A stretch of 60,115 nt of DNA from an uncultured Cetobacterium sp. (lineage in GTDB: Bacteria; Fusobacteriota; Fusobacteriia; Fusobacteriales; Fusobacteriaceae), in the NCBI GenBank assembly GCA_949293295.1, contig CASFCG010000017.1:1-60115 (forward strand), given 5' to 3'. Below the pieces are notes generated by a model, which made no database searches, was not told the DNA's origin, and worked only from the letters and a program-made list of their open reading frames with translations. Shown piece after piece: positions 48,463 through 58,021 of the stretch. Numbering within the stretch: the stretch's first letter is position 1; the number at the start of each line of letters is the position of its first letter. A program made the translations under genes and the position numbers.

Positions 48463-49710
48463 TCAATCTAAAATATCTCTGAGTTTATCGCTAAGAACTC
48501 TCATTAAAGGTCTTTTTGAAATTGAATTGATTAATCCTAACTCTGTCAACCTATTTAAATATCTCTGTCTTAAAGTTTTAACACTCTTTATATCTTGAAT
48601 CTCTTCCAATATCTCTTTATCCGATAACGGATATTCTCCAATAAAAATATAGTTTTGAATATAAATAGATAATATCTCTTTTTCTCTATCTGAAAGATTA
48701 TATTCTTTTGCTATATTTTTCAAATATTCTTCAGCATGTTCAAATCTTCCATTTTTATCATTAATCATATCAATGATACTCACTTGACCTTCAATAATAA
48801 AATTCAACATCCCTATTATAAACGGTGTTAAATCTCCATAGTTTCTTACTTTAGAGGTATTAAAAAATAGTTCCGCATACTTTTTTTTATTTTTGGATAT
48901 TGAATATGAAAGTGATAACCCTGTATAAATATCTACTTTTTTTGCTAAATATGCTGAAAAAAGAAATCTTCCAAAACGCCCATTTCCGTCATAAAAAGGA
49001 TGAATATATTCTAAATAGTAGTGAGTAATAGATGCCTTTATAAGTAAAGGGATCTTATCTTTATTCATAAATTTAATTAAATCATTTAGATTATCTATAA
49101 TAATATTCTCCGTTGGAGCACCTACATGTATCACTTTGACTCCATCTGAAATATTTACCGCTCCTTTCCTAAACAACTTTCCATCCAACTTATTTTCTGA
49201 ATTACTCAAAACATCTTCTGAAAATATCTCATCATATATCTTTCTTATTTTTTCTGGTGAATCAATTTTCTCTGGAGAATCTATCTCATCAATTCTAGCT
49301 TGAAGAATCTGTTTATATTTATTAATAATTCCGTAGAAACGAGCATTTTTCTGACTTGCACTCTCATAAATCTCTTTTTTTGTGGAACGTATTCCTTCAG
49401 TCTCATTAGTTTTTACAATCTCATTTACCAGAATATTCATAATACAAGCAAAACTAGCGTACCTAGGTAATTTTGAATCTAATTTATTTATTTTTTTACT
49501 ATTTAAAAATATTTTTTCTTCAAGAAGAAGAACCTCATTTACTGAAATATAAAATAGAGGATACTGTTTCTGTGTTCTCTCGCCTCTTAATATAGGATGA
49601 ATTTTTAATTCAGTTCTATAAGCAGAGTGCTCATTAATTCTTTTGTTATACTCTTCAATTACATTTTTTCCCTCAAAATGTAACTTCTCTAAACTTTTAT
49701 AGTGAGCCAT
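48463..49710 (-). CDS. Fic family protein (class II, with inhibitory motif)
   Basis: This 415-aa Fic enzyme is likely to transfer AMP (or another nucleotide) to a protein target. The active loop is HPFYDGNGRFGRFLFSAYLA, a full match to HPFx(D/E)GNGRxxR. An N-terminal helix carries TNETEG, fitting the [S/T]xxxE[G/N] inhibitory motif in front of the Fic core, hence class II. The C-terminal ~80 residues form a winged helix (LSDKEILEEIQDIKSVKTLRQ). The start ATG follows GGGAGG. It neighbours the type I system. The target is unknown. Confidence 0.9.
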   Translation of the reverse strand: MAHYKSLEKLHFEGKNVIEEYNKRINEHSAYRTELKIHPILRGERTQKQYPLFYISVNEVLLLEEKIFLNSKKINKLDSKLPRYASFACIMNILVNEIVKTNETEGIRSTKKEIYESASQKNARFYGIINKYKQILQARIDEIDSPEKIDSPEKIRKIYDEIFSEDVLSNSENKLDGKLFRKGAVNISDGVKVIHVGAPTENIIIDNLNDLIKFMNKDKIPLLIKASITHYYLEYIHPFYDGNGRFGRFLFSAYLAKKVDIYTGLSLSYSISKNKKKYAELFFNTSKVRNYGDLTPFIIGMLNFIIEGQVSIIDMINDKNGRFEHAEEYLKNIAKEYNLSDREKEILSIYIQNYIFIGEYPLSDKEILEEIQDIKSVKTLRQRYLNRLTELGLINSISKRPLMRVLSDKLRDILD

Positions 49711-49815
49711 TTTATAAAACCTCCCATATTATTTTTATATAATAGTATATAAATCCTAACCATATTTCAACGTGATTTTTTTACTTTTTAAAATTTCTAT
49801 TTACAATAGTAAATA

Positions 49816-49870
49816 TTTTTTTATATTTTAACAAATTTTTTTATATTTTAACACAATTTTTTTACTTTTG
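49816..49870. repeat. Short tandem 20-bp AT-rich repeat
   Basis: TTTTTTTATATTTTAACA recurs with a 20-bp period (starts near 49816 and 49836, partial third copy near 49856). It lies upstream of fic in the gene-free stretch 49711-50035, which is otherwise featureless except for the terminator at 49979. Confidence 0.6.
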
Positions 49871-49978
49871 CTTTTTTTATATATATTTTTAAATAAATAT
49901 AAATTTTCTTCTGAAATATTTTAGTTATTATATTTTTTAAGCCAAAGAAACTCATATAATTTTAGTAAATAAACACAT

Positions 49979-50006
49979 AAAAAACCTCCCATTCGGGAGG
50001 TTTTTT
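49979..50006 (-). terminator. Terminator of the aminopeptidase-HAD operon
   Basis: AAAAAACCTCCC and GGGAGGTTTTTT around ATTC, a strong symmetrical hairpin 30 nt after the HAD gene stop. Confidence 0.92.
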
Positions 50007-50035
50007 ATCTCTCTTATCTTAAATTAATAATCTCT

Positions 50036-50842
50036 TTAATCAATTAAAAATATCTCTTTCAATTTTTTTGCAACACCATTTTCAAAATTAGATTTTACTA
50101 TCTCATTGTTTGGAAGAAGTTGTTTCAACCTTTGGCTACCATTTCCCATAATGAATCCCTTTCCAACACACGATAACATCTCATAATCATTTAACCCATC
50201 TCCGAAAGCGATTGTTTCTTCCAAGCTAATTCCCTCTCTCTTTAAAACCTCTTTTATTGCTTCCGCTTTCGATACCCCCTCATACATCAACTCAATACAG
50301 TTATCAGAAGACATTGTTATACTCAGCATTTCAGAGTATTTATCTCTTAACCTCTTTTCCATTTCTGCTAACTTTTCATGATTATCTGAGATAAAGAAAA
50401 ACTTTGTTGCCTCTTTCCCTTTTAAAGTCTCAAAAGAATCGATTATCTCATATGAAAATCCTGACTCTCTGTGAAATTTCAAAGCATCGTTTAACGGTTT
50501 CTCAACAAACCACTTTCCGTCTATATAAACATTTCTATGGATATCCTCATCACATTCAATTGAAAAAAGCTCTTCTGACACACTTAAAGGAATATCCTTT
50601 GAAAAAACTACTTCATTCTTACAATCATGTATTCTTGCCCCATTTGTAGTGATTATAGGGCTTTCTAAGCCTAAAATATCTTTAAAAATCATTGCATCTG
50701 GATAATATCTTCCTGTTGCAATCATAAATTTCACACCTTTTTCCACAAGTTTTTTCACTACATCTTTTGTCTCTTCTGAAATAGTATGATGCTCATTTAA
50801 AAGAGTTCCATCCAAATCAGAAATAACAGCCTTATATCTCAT
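50036..50842 (-). CDS. Cof-type HAD phosphatase
   Basis: This 268-aa HAD-superfamily hydrolase of the Cof/IIB subgroup typically removes phosphate from sugar phosphates or cofactors. HAD motifs: ISDLDGTLLNEHHTIS (I), MIATGRYYPDA (II), the Lys region VSKAEAIKEVLKREG (III) and AFGDGLNDYEMLSCVGKG (IV). Length is typical. It follows the MipA-like gene by 13 nt as the last gene of the operon. The substrate cannot be predicted. Confidence 0.9.
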   Translation of the reverse strand: MRYKAVISDLDGTLLNEHHTISEETKDVVKKLVEKGVKFMIATGRYYPDAMIFKDILGLESPIITTNGARIHDCKNEVVFSKDIPLSVSEELFSIECDEDIHRNVYIDGKWFVEKPLNDALKFHRESGFSYEIIDSFETLKGKEATKFFFISDNHEKLAEMEKRLRDKYSEMLSITMSSDNCIELMYEGVSKAEAIKEVLKREGISLEETIAFGDGLNDYEMLSCVGKGFIMGNGSQRLKQLLPNNEIVKSNFENGVAKKLKEIFLID

Positions 50843-50855
50843 TCTCTCTCCCCTT

Positions 50856-51593
50856 TTAAAAATAATATTTAATACCTACTCCACCAAAATATATTGTTTT
50901 GTTCTCTATAAGTGGTGAATTTGATATATCTTTTGAATAACTCTCTACCCCTACAAATCCACCTATAGCCACATGCTCTGTTAAACTATATTCAAGGCTC
51001 AAAGTTGCTCCATAAGAATAAGCAATATTATTAGTTTGATACGATGAAGCTATCATAGAATTTCTACTTGCTTCAATGGATTCCACACCAAAATAGTAGT
51101 TCACATACTTCTCACTATACCCTCTCATGAAAATAGACGGAGTTATTTGAAATCTCTCTCCTAAGTAAAAATCTCTTTCAAATCTAATTTTACCCTCATT
51201 TCCTTTTTCACTTACCTCAAAAGATAGAACAGTTTTAAAATCATATTTAAAGTTATACTCAAAATTAGCCCCTAATGCTATTTGAAAATTTTTACTTCTG
51301 ATATCCTTATATCCATCTTTTAAATCTTTTCCATCAATATCATATCCAAAAATTGGGTTTATGAAAAGAGAGGTTTTTATCGCTTCATTCCTGTAAAACG
51401 TATATCCTATCTCTAAATTTTTTATATATAAATCTTTATACTCTGCATCAAAAACTGGAAGTATAAAAACAACATTTTTCTCATATTTATACAAAGGAGT
51501 TGTAAAAATACTTGTTACTCCTACTCCAGCTCTACTTTCTGCAAAAGTTCCCATTGAAATCAAAGTAAAAATTAAAAACAACAGTTTTTTCAT
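50856..51593 (-). CDS. MipA/OmpV-like outer-membrane protein
   Basis: The 245-aa protein has a signal peptide (LLFLIFTLISMGTFA, cleavage before ESRAG), then alternating beta-strands, and ends in GVGIKYYF with terminal Phe, the barrel-assembly signal. NYYFGVESIEASRNS fits the conserved YYGVxxxEA block of the MipA/OmpV family. In E. coli MipA links murein synthases and hydrolases at the outer membrane (known); the role here is uncertain. ATG 51593 has AGGAGG 8 nt upstream. It starts 2 nt after the glycosyltransferase-deacetylase gene. Confidence 0.75.
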   Translation of the reverse strand: MKKLLFLIFTLISMGTFAESRAGVGVTSIFTTPLYKYEKNVVFILPVFDAEYKDLYIKNLEIGYTFYRNEAIKTSLFINPIFGYDIDGKDLKDGYKDIRSKNFQIALGANFEYNFKYDFKTVLSFEVSEKGNEGKIRFERDFYLGERFQITPSIFMRGYSEKYVNYYFGVESIEASRNSMIASSYQTNNIAYSYGATLSLEYSLTEHVAIGGFVGVESYSKDISNSPLIENKTIYFGGVGIKYYF

Positions 51594-51595
51594 AC

Positions 51596-53392
51596 TTAAC
51601 ACCTCCTCTTTTCTCTTTTTATCTTCAAGAAGTTATACTTTCCGGTAACCTTTCTTTTAAAATTAAACATTGTATTTGTTGGAAAAATTGCAATTCTTCT
51701 TATTTGATACACATCATCTGAAAATACAGCTGTGCCTGAATCTGTTGCCACTCCAAACTGATAACCTACATTTTTTACAATCTCTTTTATATCTTCATTT
51801 AGTTCTCCATAAGGATACGCAAATGATGCTAGTTCTTTTCCTAACATCTTTTCTAAATTATATTTTGAATTCTCTATCTCTGCTTTTGCTGAGGAAAATG
51901 GAATTGCCGTCAAATGAGGATGTGTAACAGTGTGCCCTCCAAAATCAATTCCATAACTTTTCATTTCCAATATCTCATTTTTACTCATCAACGGGAATTT
52001 TTTCTCTGGATTATTAGGATTATCTGTATCCCATTTGTTATAAGTTAATCCATCCACTAAGTAGATTACTGCTTTATATCCATATTTTTTCAATAGAGGA
52101 AAAGCGTTTTCATAATTATCTTTGTATCCATCATCAAATGTTATTATTATCCACTTTTTACCTTTATCAAATCTCTTTTTATAATTGTTATCTTTTAAAT
52201 CCTCAAACGTAACTGTTTCATATCCTTTACTCTTCAAATATTTTAAGTGTTTTTCAAATGTTTTTGTCGTAATATATGTTCCATTAACCCCTTTATCACT
52301 ATTAGAATTAATCACTCTATGATACATCAAAACTGGAATCTCTCTATCTCTTTTCTTTACAATCTCTTGTTGATACAATTTTTCAATCTCATTAATAGTT
52401 TTTTCTAGAGAGAATTTTTCTTCCACAATCTCCCTCAAACCTTTTAGTTCTTCTGAAGTCATAGCCATTGCCTTTTCTATTTCTGTTTCAAAACTATCCC
52501 AATTAAAGTTACTTGCTCCATCATCTTTTAAAATATCTCCAAAATTTGATTGAAGAGCTTTATCAATATTCTCCAATGAAACTGCTCCTATTAACTCTAC
52601 CTCTCCAACTGCAACTGTTGGAATCTCAGACAAAATAGATTCAATCGCTACTCTTCCAGCTCCTATAACTAAATCTGATTCTGAAATATATTCAGAGACA
52701 TCTTCAGTATATCCAATAAAATCAATCTTATCTGAAATTTTTCTTAATTTTTCTGGAATCTCCTCTCCTCCAATAACTTGAATATAATAACCCTCGTGCA
52801 AAGAAAGCTTTTCTAAAACTTTACATGCTATCTCTCCCTTAGGACCAGATAATCTTCCAACTAAAGATATAGTTTTTCTCTGTAATATATCTCTTAAAAC
52901 AGGTCGTTTTCTAAAAACAACTTCATCAACCATATTTCTGATAAGAGTAAGATACTTTGATTTTATCCCTAATTCTCCCTCTAAATGTGATTTTATATTT
53001 TCACAAATACAAATTATTCTATCACCAAAATTTTTAAACACTCTTCTTGAAAAATGAATTGGTTGTCTTCCATGAACCGTCGTTATCATCGGAATCTTAG
53101 CTATTTTACAAGCTACATGACAACTCCACGCTGAAGCTCGAGAGTGTGCATGAACTATATGTATATCATTTTCTCTTATTATTTCTAAAAGTTTCCTGAT
53201 ATGTCCAATTCTCTTAAAAAGAGACCTTTTATTAAATTCTAATTTTATATATTTTGCTTCTGTCTTCTTAGTTAATGTATCTGAAACAATCCATACCTTG
53301 TTTCCTTTTTTAATTAATTCATCACTTAAAAGTGTTCCATACACCTCTGCACCAGTTACTTCTAACTGAGAAAGAGCCATAAGTATATTCAT
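51596..53392 (-). CDS. Fused GT4 glycosyltransferase and polysaccharide deacetylase
   Basis: The 598-aa protein joins two enzymes. Residues ~1-350 are a GT-B glycosyltransferase (MNILMALSQLEVTGAEVYG at the start, HAHSRASAWSCH, VGRLSGPKG and a C-terminal AGRVAIESILSEIPTVA donor-site block). Residues ~355-598 are a NodB-type deacetylase with IITFDDGYKDNYENAFP (metal Asp), GGHTVTHPHLT (His-x3-His) and FAYPYGE. There is no signal peptide or membrane helix, so it is probably cytoplasmic. It could make or trim an N-acetyl-sugar of an envelope glycan. It lies in an operon with an M29 aminopeptidase and a MipA-like protein. Confidence 0.85.
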   Translation of the reverse strand: MNILMALSQLEVTGAEVYGTLLSDELIKKGNKVWIVSDTLTKKTEAKYIKLEFNKRSLFKRIGHIRKLLEIIRENDIHIVHAHSRASAWSCHVACKIAKIPMITTVHGRQPIHFSRRVFKNFGDRIICICENIKSHLEGELGIKSKYLTLIRNMVDEVVFRKRPVLRDILQRKTISLVGRLSGPKGEIACKVLEKLSLHEGYYIQVIGGEEIPEKLRKISDKIDFIGYTEDVSEYISESDLVIGAGRVAIESILSEIPTVAVGEVELIGAVSLENIDKALQSNFGDILKDDGASNFNWDSFETEIEKAMAMTSEELKGLREIVEEKFSLEKTINEIEKLYQQEIVKKRDREIPVLMYHRVINSNSDKGVNGTYITTKTFEKHLKYLKSKGYETVTFEDLKDNNYKKRFDKGKKWIIITFDDGYKDNYENAFPLLKKYGYKAVIYLVDGLTYNKWDTDNPNNPEKKFPLMSKNEILEMKSYGIDFGGHTVTHPHLTAIPFSSAKAEIENSKYNLEKMLGKELASFAYPYGELNEDIKEIVKNVGYQFGVATDSGTAVFSDDVYQIRRIAIFPTNTMFNFKRKVTGKYNFLKIKREKRRC

Positions 53393-53405
53393 TAACCCTC
53401 CTATA

Positions 53406-54521
53406 TTATTTTAAATTTTCTGGATTCAAAATTTCTAACTCCTTTAAAGTAAAAACTCCATTCTTTCTAACTAAGATATCATCAAACCAGATTTCGCCCC
53501 CACCAAACTCCTCTCGTTGAATTAAAACTAAATCCCAATGAATCCCAGATTTATTACCATTATCCGCTAATTTATATGCTTGTCCCGGCGTAAAATGAAT
53601 GCTTCCAGCTATTTTTTCATCAAATAATGTATCTTTCATAGGGTGTAAAATATATGGATTCAAACCTATTGCAAACTCACCAATATATCTAGCTCCTTCA
53701 TCACTATCCAATATCTCATTCAATTTTTCTGTATAATTAGCAGTCGCCTCTACAATTTTTCCATCCTTAAACGTAAATCTTATATTTTCAAAAGTTGTTC
53801 CCTGATAAAGTGAAGGAGTATTATATGTGATAACACCATTCACAGAATCAATTACAGGAGCTGTATATACTTCCCCGTCTGGTATATTTCTAAGTCCACA
53901 ACATTTTACCGCCGGAATCCCTTTTATAGAAAAATTCAAATCTGTTCCCGGTCCAATAACTCTGACTTTATCAGTTTTATTCAAAAGTTCAACCAAACTA
54001 TCCATAGCTTTGCTCATCTTTGAATAATCTAAATTACACACATTAAAATAAAAATTTTCAAAACTCTCCAGAGATGTATTAGCTAGTTGAGCCATCGAAT
54101 TATTCGGATATTTAAGAATTACCCATTTTGTGTTATTAACTCTCTCCATTAAATGGACAGGTTTAACAAAACTATCTGAGTAAATTTTCATTTTTTCACT
54201 CTCTATATCAGCCAGTTCAAAACTATTTCCTCCTCCTCTGATACCGATATATGCATCCATCTCTTTCATTCTATTAAGTTCAAATTCTGCCATTTTTTCG
54301 GCTTCTTCCTTTGTAATTCCTTTTAAAATCTCTCTTGTAATTGTCGGTTCTTTCAGTGTAACAAATGGATATCCTCCAACCTTGTATATCTCTTGAATCA
54401 ACGCTCTAACTAAATCGCTACACTCAATACCAATTGCCTCAATCAAAACCTTTTCATTTTTTTGAACTCGACAAGAGTAATTCACAAGATTTTTAGCTAA
54501 TTTTTTTATACTTTCTCTCAT
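53406..54521 (-). CDS. M29 family aminopeptidase (aminopeptidase T/S-like)
   Basis: This 371-aa metallopeptidase of family M29 is a cytoplasmic enzyme that trims N-terminal residues. Recognisable segments include NYSCRVQKNEKVLIEA, LNFSIKGIPAVKCCGLRNIPDGEVYTAP (metal Glu; shown here only for orientation), ARYIGEFAIGLNP and NKSGIHWDLVLIQ with His. Length is slightly below the usual ~410. I use ATG 54521 (GGAGG 7 nt before) rather than the upstream GTG. It is the first gene of a four-gene operon. Confidence 0.87.
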   Translation of the reverse strand: MRESIKKLAKNLVNYSCRVQKNEKVLIEAIGIECSDLVRALIQEIYKVGGYPFVTLKEPTITREILKGITKEEAEKMAEFELNRMKEMDAYIGIRGGGNSFELADIESEKMKIYSDSFVKPVHLMERVNNTKWVILKYPNNSMAQLANTSLESFENFYFNVCNLDYSKMSKAMDSLVELLNKTDKVRVIGPGTDLNFSIKGIPAVKCCGLRNIPDGEVYTAPVIDSVNGVITYNTPSLYQGTTFENIRFTFKDGKIVEATANYTEKLNEILDSDEGARYIGEFAIGLNPYILHPMKDTLFDEKIAGSIHFTPGQAYKLADNGNKSGIHWDLVLIQREEFGGGEIWFDDILVRKNGVFTLKELEILNPENLK

Positions 54522-54718
54522 AAAACTATCCTCCACTAACTACAAATACCAAGTTAATTATACAACAATTTATCATAAATAATCAAGGTGTTTATTAATT
54601 TTAACATTTTGTACAAACTATAGTTAAAATTTTTCTTTATAAACTAATAAATTGGTATAATTTAGGTCTTATAACTATAAAAAATTCATCAAAACCTTTT
54701 ATTTACAAAACTCTATTC

Positions 54719-54747
54719 TTGACCATTTTTTTATTCTATAATATAAT
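54719..54747 (+). promoter_or_regulatory. Promoter of the PotD-like gene
   Basis: TTGACC (54719-54724), 17 nt, TATAAT (54742-54747). A second TATAAT with extended TGG lies further upstream near 54655. Confidence 0.75.
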
Positions 54748-54787
54748 TTAAATGATTTTTTTATTATTTATTTTTTAGGAGGTTTAA

Positions 54788-55816
54788 GTGAAAAAATTTT
54801 TAACTTTATTATCCTTTATTTTTATTTTATTTTCCTGCGGGAAAAATGATTCAAAAAATTCAAATACTTTATACATTTATGGATGGGCGGACTATATTCC
54901 GACCGAACTATATGAAAAATTTGAAAAGGAAACCGGGATAAAAGTTATAGAAGATATCTATTCCTCTAACGAGGAGATGTTTGCAAAAATAAAAGCTGGA
55001 GGAACTGGTTATGACATTTTAACGCCTTCTACAGATTTTGCTGAAATTTTAATGAATGAAAATATGATTGAAAAATTAGATAAAACTAAATTACCATCAT
55101 TTAAAAATATAGATTCTTTGGTATTAGAAAAATTACAATACTTTGATAAAAATAATGAATATGCTTTTCCCTACGTTATGGGTGCTACAACTATTGCTGT
55201 TAATACAGAGTATGTAAAAAATCCACCTCTGGATTTTTCTATTTATAATAACCCAGAATATAAAGGAAAAATGACACTTTTAGATGATATGAGAGAGGTT
55301 ATGACCTCAGCATTAGGAACTTTAGGATATCCACAAACAACAAATGATGAAACAGCAATAAAAGAGGCTTCACAGTTGATTAAACAGTGGAAAAAAAATA
55401 TCTCTAAGTTTGATTCTGAAGCATTTGCAAAAGGATTTGCTAGCGGAGACTTTTGGGTTGTTCACTGTTATCCAGAAAATGTACTGAGCGAATTAACATC
55501 AGAACAGCTGGAAAAAACAAAATTTATTATTCCTCAAAAAGGTGGAACTGCTTATATTGATTCTTTTGTCATTCCCAAAACTGCACCAAATAAAGAGGCT
55601 GCATATAAATTTTTAGATTTTATTCATAGACCTGAGAATTACAAAGTTGTTGCAGAATATCTGAGATTGCCTTCTATAAATGTTCCTGCGAGACAATTAA
55701 TCTCTGTACAACCAATATATGAAATGGAGGAGTTAGAAAATACCGTTATTTTAAAAGATATAAAAAATACACTTGATATTCAAAACAGATATTGGCAAGA
55801 GATTTTAATAGACTAG
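54788..55816 (+). CDS. PotD/PotF-type polyamine-binding lipoprotein (orphan)
   Basis: This 342-aa solute-binding lipoprotein has its lipobox at LFSC (Cys17). PotD features: LYIYGWADYIPTELYEKFEK, AGGTGYDILTPST, FPYVMGATTIAVN, LLDDMREVMTSALGTLGY and GGTAYIDSFVIPKTAPN. The aromatic/acidic residues that hold spermidine or putrescine appear conserved. The start is GTG at 54788 after TAGGAGG. No ATPase or permease genes are adjacent; a strong terminator follows at once, so the protein must serve a transporter encoded elsewhere or act as a sensor. Confidence 0.88.
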   Translation: MKKFLTLLSFIFILFSCGKNDSKNSNTLYIYGWADYIPTELYEKFEKETGIKVIEDIYSSNEEMFAKIKAGGTGYDILTPSTDFAEILMNENMIEKLDKTKLPSFKNIDSLVLEKLQYFDKNNEYAFPYVMGATTIAVNTEYVKNPPLDFSIYNNPEYKGKMTLLDDMREVMTSALGTLGYPQTTNDETAIKEASQLIKQWKKNISKFDSEAFAKGFASGDFWVVHCYPENVLSELTSEQLEKTKFIIPQKGGTAYIDSFVIPKTAPNKEAAYKFLDFIHRPENYKVVAEYLRLPSINVPARQLISVQPIYEMEELENTVILKDIKNTLDIQNRYWQEILID

Positions 55817-55831
55817 TATATGTCTAAACAA

Positions 55832-55859
55832 AAAAGAGCTATGTAAGTATAGCTCTTTT
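55832..55859 (+). terminator. Terminator of the PotD-like gene (also usable by psuG)
   Basis: AAAAGAGCTAT and ATAGCTCTTTT with a 6-nt loop. It lies between the convergent genes, 15 nt after the potD stop and 9 nt after the psuG stop. Confidence 0.88.
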
Positions 55860-55868
55860 CTTATTTTA

Positions 55869-56789
55869 CTATAATTTTATATAATTCTTAGCGATACCAG
55901 CCGCTAATTTTGCATTATTGAACACTAATTGAATATTTGAGTCCAAACTTTTTCCTTTTGTAATCTCTTTTACTTTGGCTAACAAAAATGGAGTACTTGC
56001 TTTTCCTTTTATTCCTTTCACTTCAGCTTCATTTATTGCATTATTTATTGCATCATTTATTACATCAAAATCCATCGCATACTCTTCTGGTATAGGATTA
56101 GCAACTACAATTCCACCAGATAATCCTAAATCCCATTTAGCTTTCATAGCTTTCGCAATCTCCTCTGCGGTATCCATTTTATAATCCACTTTAAATCCAC
56201 TTTTTCTAGTATAGAAAGCTGGTAATTCTTCCGTTTGATACCCTAAAACTGGAACTCCTTTTGTTTCTAAAAACTCCAATGTTAATCCAATATCTAAAAT
56301 GGATTTCGCTCCAGCACAAACAACAGCAACATTTGTCATTGCTAATTCCTCTAAATCTGCTGAAATATCCATAGTTGTTTCTGCTCCTCTGTGAACTCCA
56401 CCAATTCCACCAGTTGCAAAAACTTTAATCCCTGCTAAAGCTGAAATTATCATTGTTGAAGCAACAGTTGTCGCTCCATCCTCTTTTCTAGCCACAATTG
56501 CTGGAATATCTCTTCTACTTACTTTGGTAACCTCCAGTCCTTTTTTTCCTAGATAGTCAATCTGCTCTCTTGTCAATCCGACCATCAGTTTCCCATTCAA
56601 AATCGCTATTGTTGCCGGAATTGCTCCATTTTCTCTTATAATTTCCTCAACTTTTAAAGCTGTTTCCACATTTTGAGGATACGGCATCCCATGAGATATA
56701 ATTGTTGATTCCAATGCAACAACTGGTAGATTATTTTCTAGTGCACTTTTAACCTCTTCTGATATAATGATATAATCTTTTAAATTCAT
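55869..56789 (-). CDS. psuG: Pseudouridine-5'-phosphate glycosidase
   Basis: This 306-aa enzyme breaks the C-C bond of pseudouridine 5'-phosphate to uracil and ribose 5-phosphate. Family blocks are clear: [69 protein letters not shown] and the C-terminal [20 protein letters not shown]. The catalytic Lys lies in KSILD. It overlaps psuK by 4 nt, the usual psuK-psuG arrangement for salvage of pseudouridine from RNA breakdown. Confidence 0.96.
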   Translation of the reverse strand: MNLKDYIIISEEVKSALENNLPVVALESTIISHGMPYPQNVETALKVEEIIRENGAIPATIAILNGKLMVGLTREQIDYLGKKGLEVTKVSRRDIPAIVARKEDGATTVASTMIISALAGIKVFATGGIGGVHRGAETTMDISADLEELAMTNVAVVCAGAKSILDIGLTLEFLETKGVPVLGYQTEELPAFYTRKSGFKVDYKMDTAEEIAKAMKAKWDLGLSGGIVVANPIPEEYAMDFDVINDAINNAINEAEVKGIKGKASTPFLLAKVKEITKGKSLDSNIQLVFNNAKLAAGIAKNYIKL

Positions 56790-57871
56790 AAATTCTCCTC
56801 CTTAATTCTATTTACATTTTCCAAACTCATATCATCACTTATAGTTTTTAAACTTGATATTGCCAATGTAGAACAAGCAACACCAATTTTACAAGACTCT
56901 TCAATTGAGTACTCATTGATATATCCATGTGAAATTCCCGCCATAAAAGCATCTCCTGCTCCGTTGGTATTTAAAATCTTGGTTGAAAAAGGAGCTAATC
57001 TTCCCTTTTCATCTCCGTTTGAAAAATATACACCTTTCTCTCCTAAAGAGATAAATACCTGCTTAACTCCCTTTTCTAAAAAGAAATTGGCACATCTTTC
57101 TAAATCATCATCATCTTTTATTTCAATCCCAGATAAACTCTCCGCCTCCAGCTTATTCGGTTTTATTGTATGAAATTTCCCTATAAACTCCCTAACTTTT
57201 AAGGCTTTTATGGTTGAGACACAATCCAAAAATAAAGGAACTTCAAAACTATTAGCCAAATATTTTAAAGTTTCCTCAGGAAGATTAGTGTCTACAATAC
57301 AAAGTTTTCCGCTCTCTATAACCGCTCTCCTATTTTCTATGAAGTCAATAGTAAAATTTTCTGAAATATCCATAGCAGAGATAGCAACTTTCATATCTTT
57401 ATTCTTATCCAAAATTGAGATGTAGGTTGAAGATACACTATTTGGAACTGTTAGAGAGTTATCAATATTCATTCCTAAAAGTTTACAATTTCTCTTTAAC
57501 TCATTTCCATTTATATCATCACCAAAAATAGATATAAACTCAACATTTTCTCCAAGTCTTGTTAAATTGTCAGCTATATTTCTAGCAACTCCACCAAAAG
57601 ATGTTGAAACCTTTCCAGGATTTGAATCGAACTCTCTTAAAGTATCATAAGATTCGGCACAAATATCAATATTGCTCCCTCCAATTACAACAATACTATT
57701 TGTTTCTTTCACAACATATCCTTTTCCAATTATCATCCCTTTTTTTATGAGGTTTGAAATATGAACCGCCACTGAAGAACGCGTTATTTTTGCTTTTTCA
57801 GCAAGTTCATTTTGTGAAATAAAAGGATTTTCTTTTATCCATTCCAAAATCTCTTTTTCTCTATTTGTCAA
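56786..57871 (-). CDS. psuK: Pseudouridine kinase (PfkB family) with N-terminal HTH
   Basis: This 361-aa PfkB-family kinase phosphorylates pseudouridine to the substrate of PsuG. Kinase motifs: [14 protein letters not shown] at the start of the fold, [15 protein letters not shown], and [16 protein letters not shown] with the catalytic Asp. Residues 1-55 form an extra winged helix-turn-helix ([20 protein letters not shown]), so the protein may also act as a transcription factor, perhaps binding the repeat at 57890-57930 just upstream of its own start. The pairing with psuG makes the substrate fairly safe. Confidence 0.9.
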   Translation of the reverse strand: MTNREKEILEWIKENPFISQNELAEKAKITRSSVAVHISNLIKKGMIIGKGYVVKETNSIVVIGGSNIDICAESYDTLREFDSNPGKVSTSFGGVARNIADNLTRLGENVEFISIFGDDINGNELKRNCKLLGMNIDNSLTVPNSVSSTYISILDKNKDMKVAISAMDISENFTIDFIENRRAVIESGKLCIVDTNLPEETLKYLANSFEVPLFLDCVSTIKALKVREFIGKFHTIKPNKLEAESLSGIEIKDDDDLERCANFFLEKGVKQVFISLGEKGVYFSNGDEKGRLAPFSTKILNTNGAGDAFMAGISHGYINEYSIEESCKIGVACSTLAISSLKTISDDMSLENVNRIKEENL

Positions 57872-57889
57872 AATCTCCTCCTTTTTAAA

Positions 57890-57930
57890 CTTTTGTTTAT
57901 AATACTAATCTTTTGCTTAAATAATACCAT
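57890..57930. promoter_or_regulatory. Tandem ~20-bp direct repeat, possible PsuK operator
   Basis: CTTTTGTTTATAATACTAAT (57890-57909) is followed by a related copy beginning CTTTTGCTTAAATAATAC (57910). It lies 19 nt before psuK in the divergent psuK/DUF1576 promoter region. Confidence 0.42.
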
Positions 57931-58021
57931 TTTATTTTTTAATTGTAAATATAAAAGTTGATTTTTAAAGTAAAACAGTTTAAAATTTAACTATAATCTA
58001 TAAATCAACAGGGGGAAGTCC

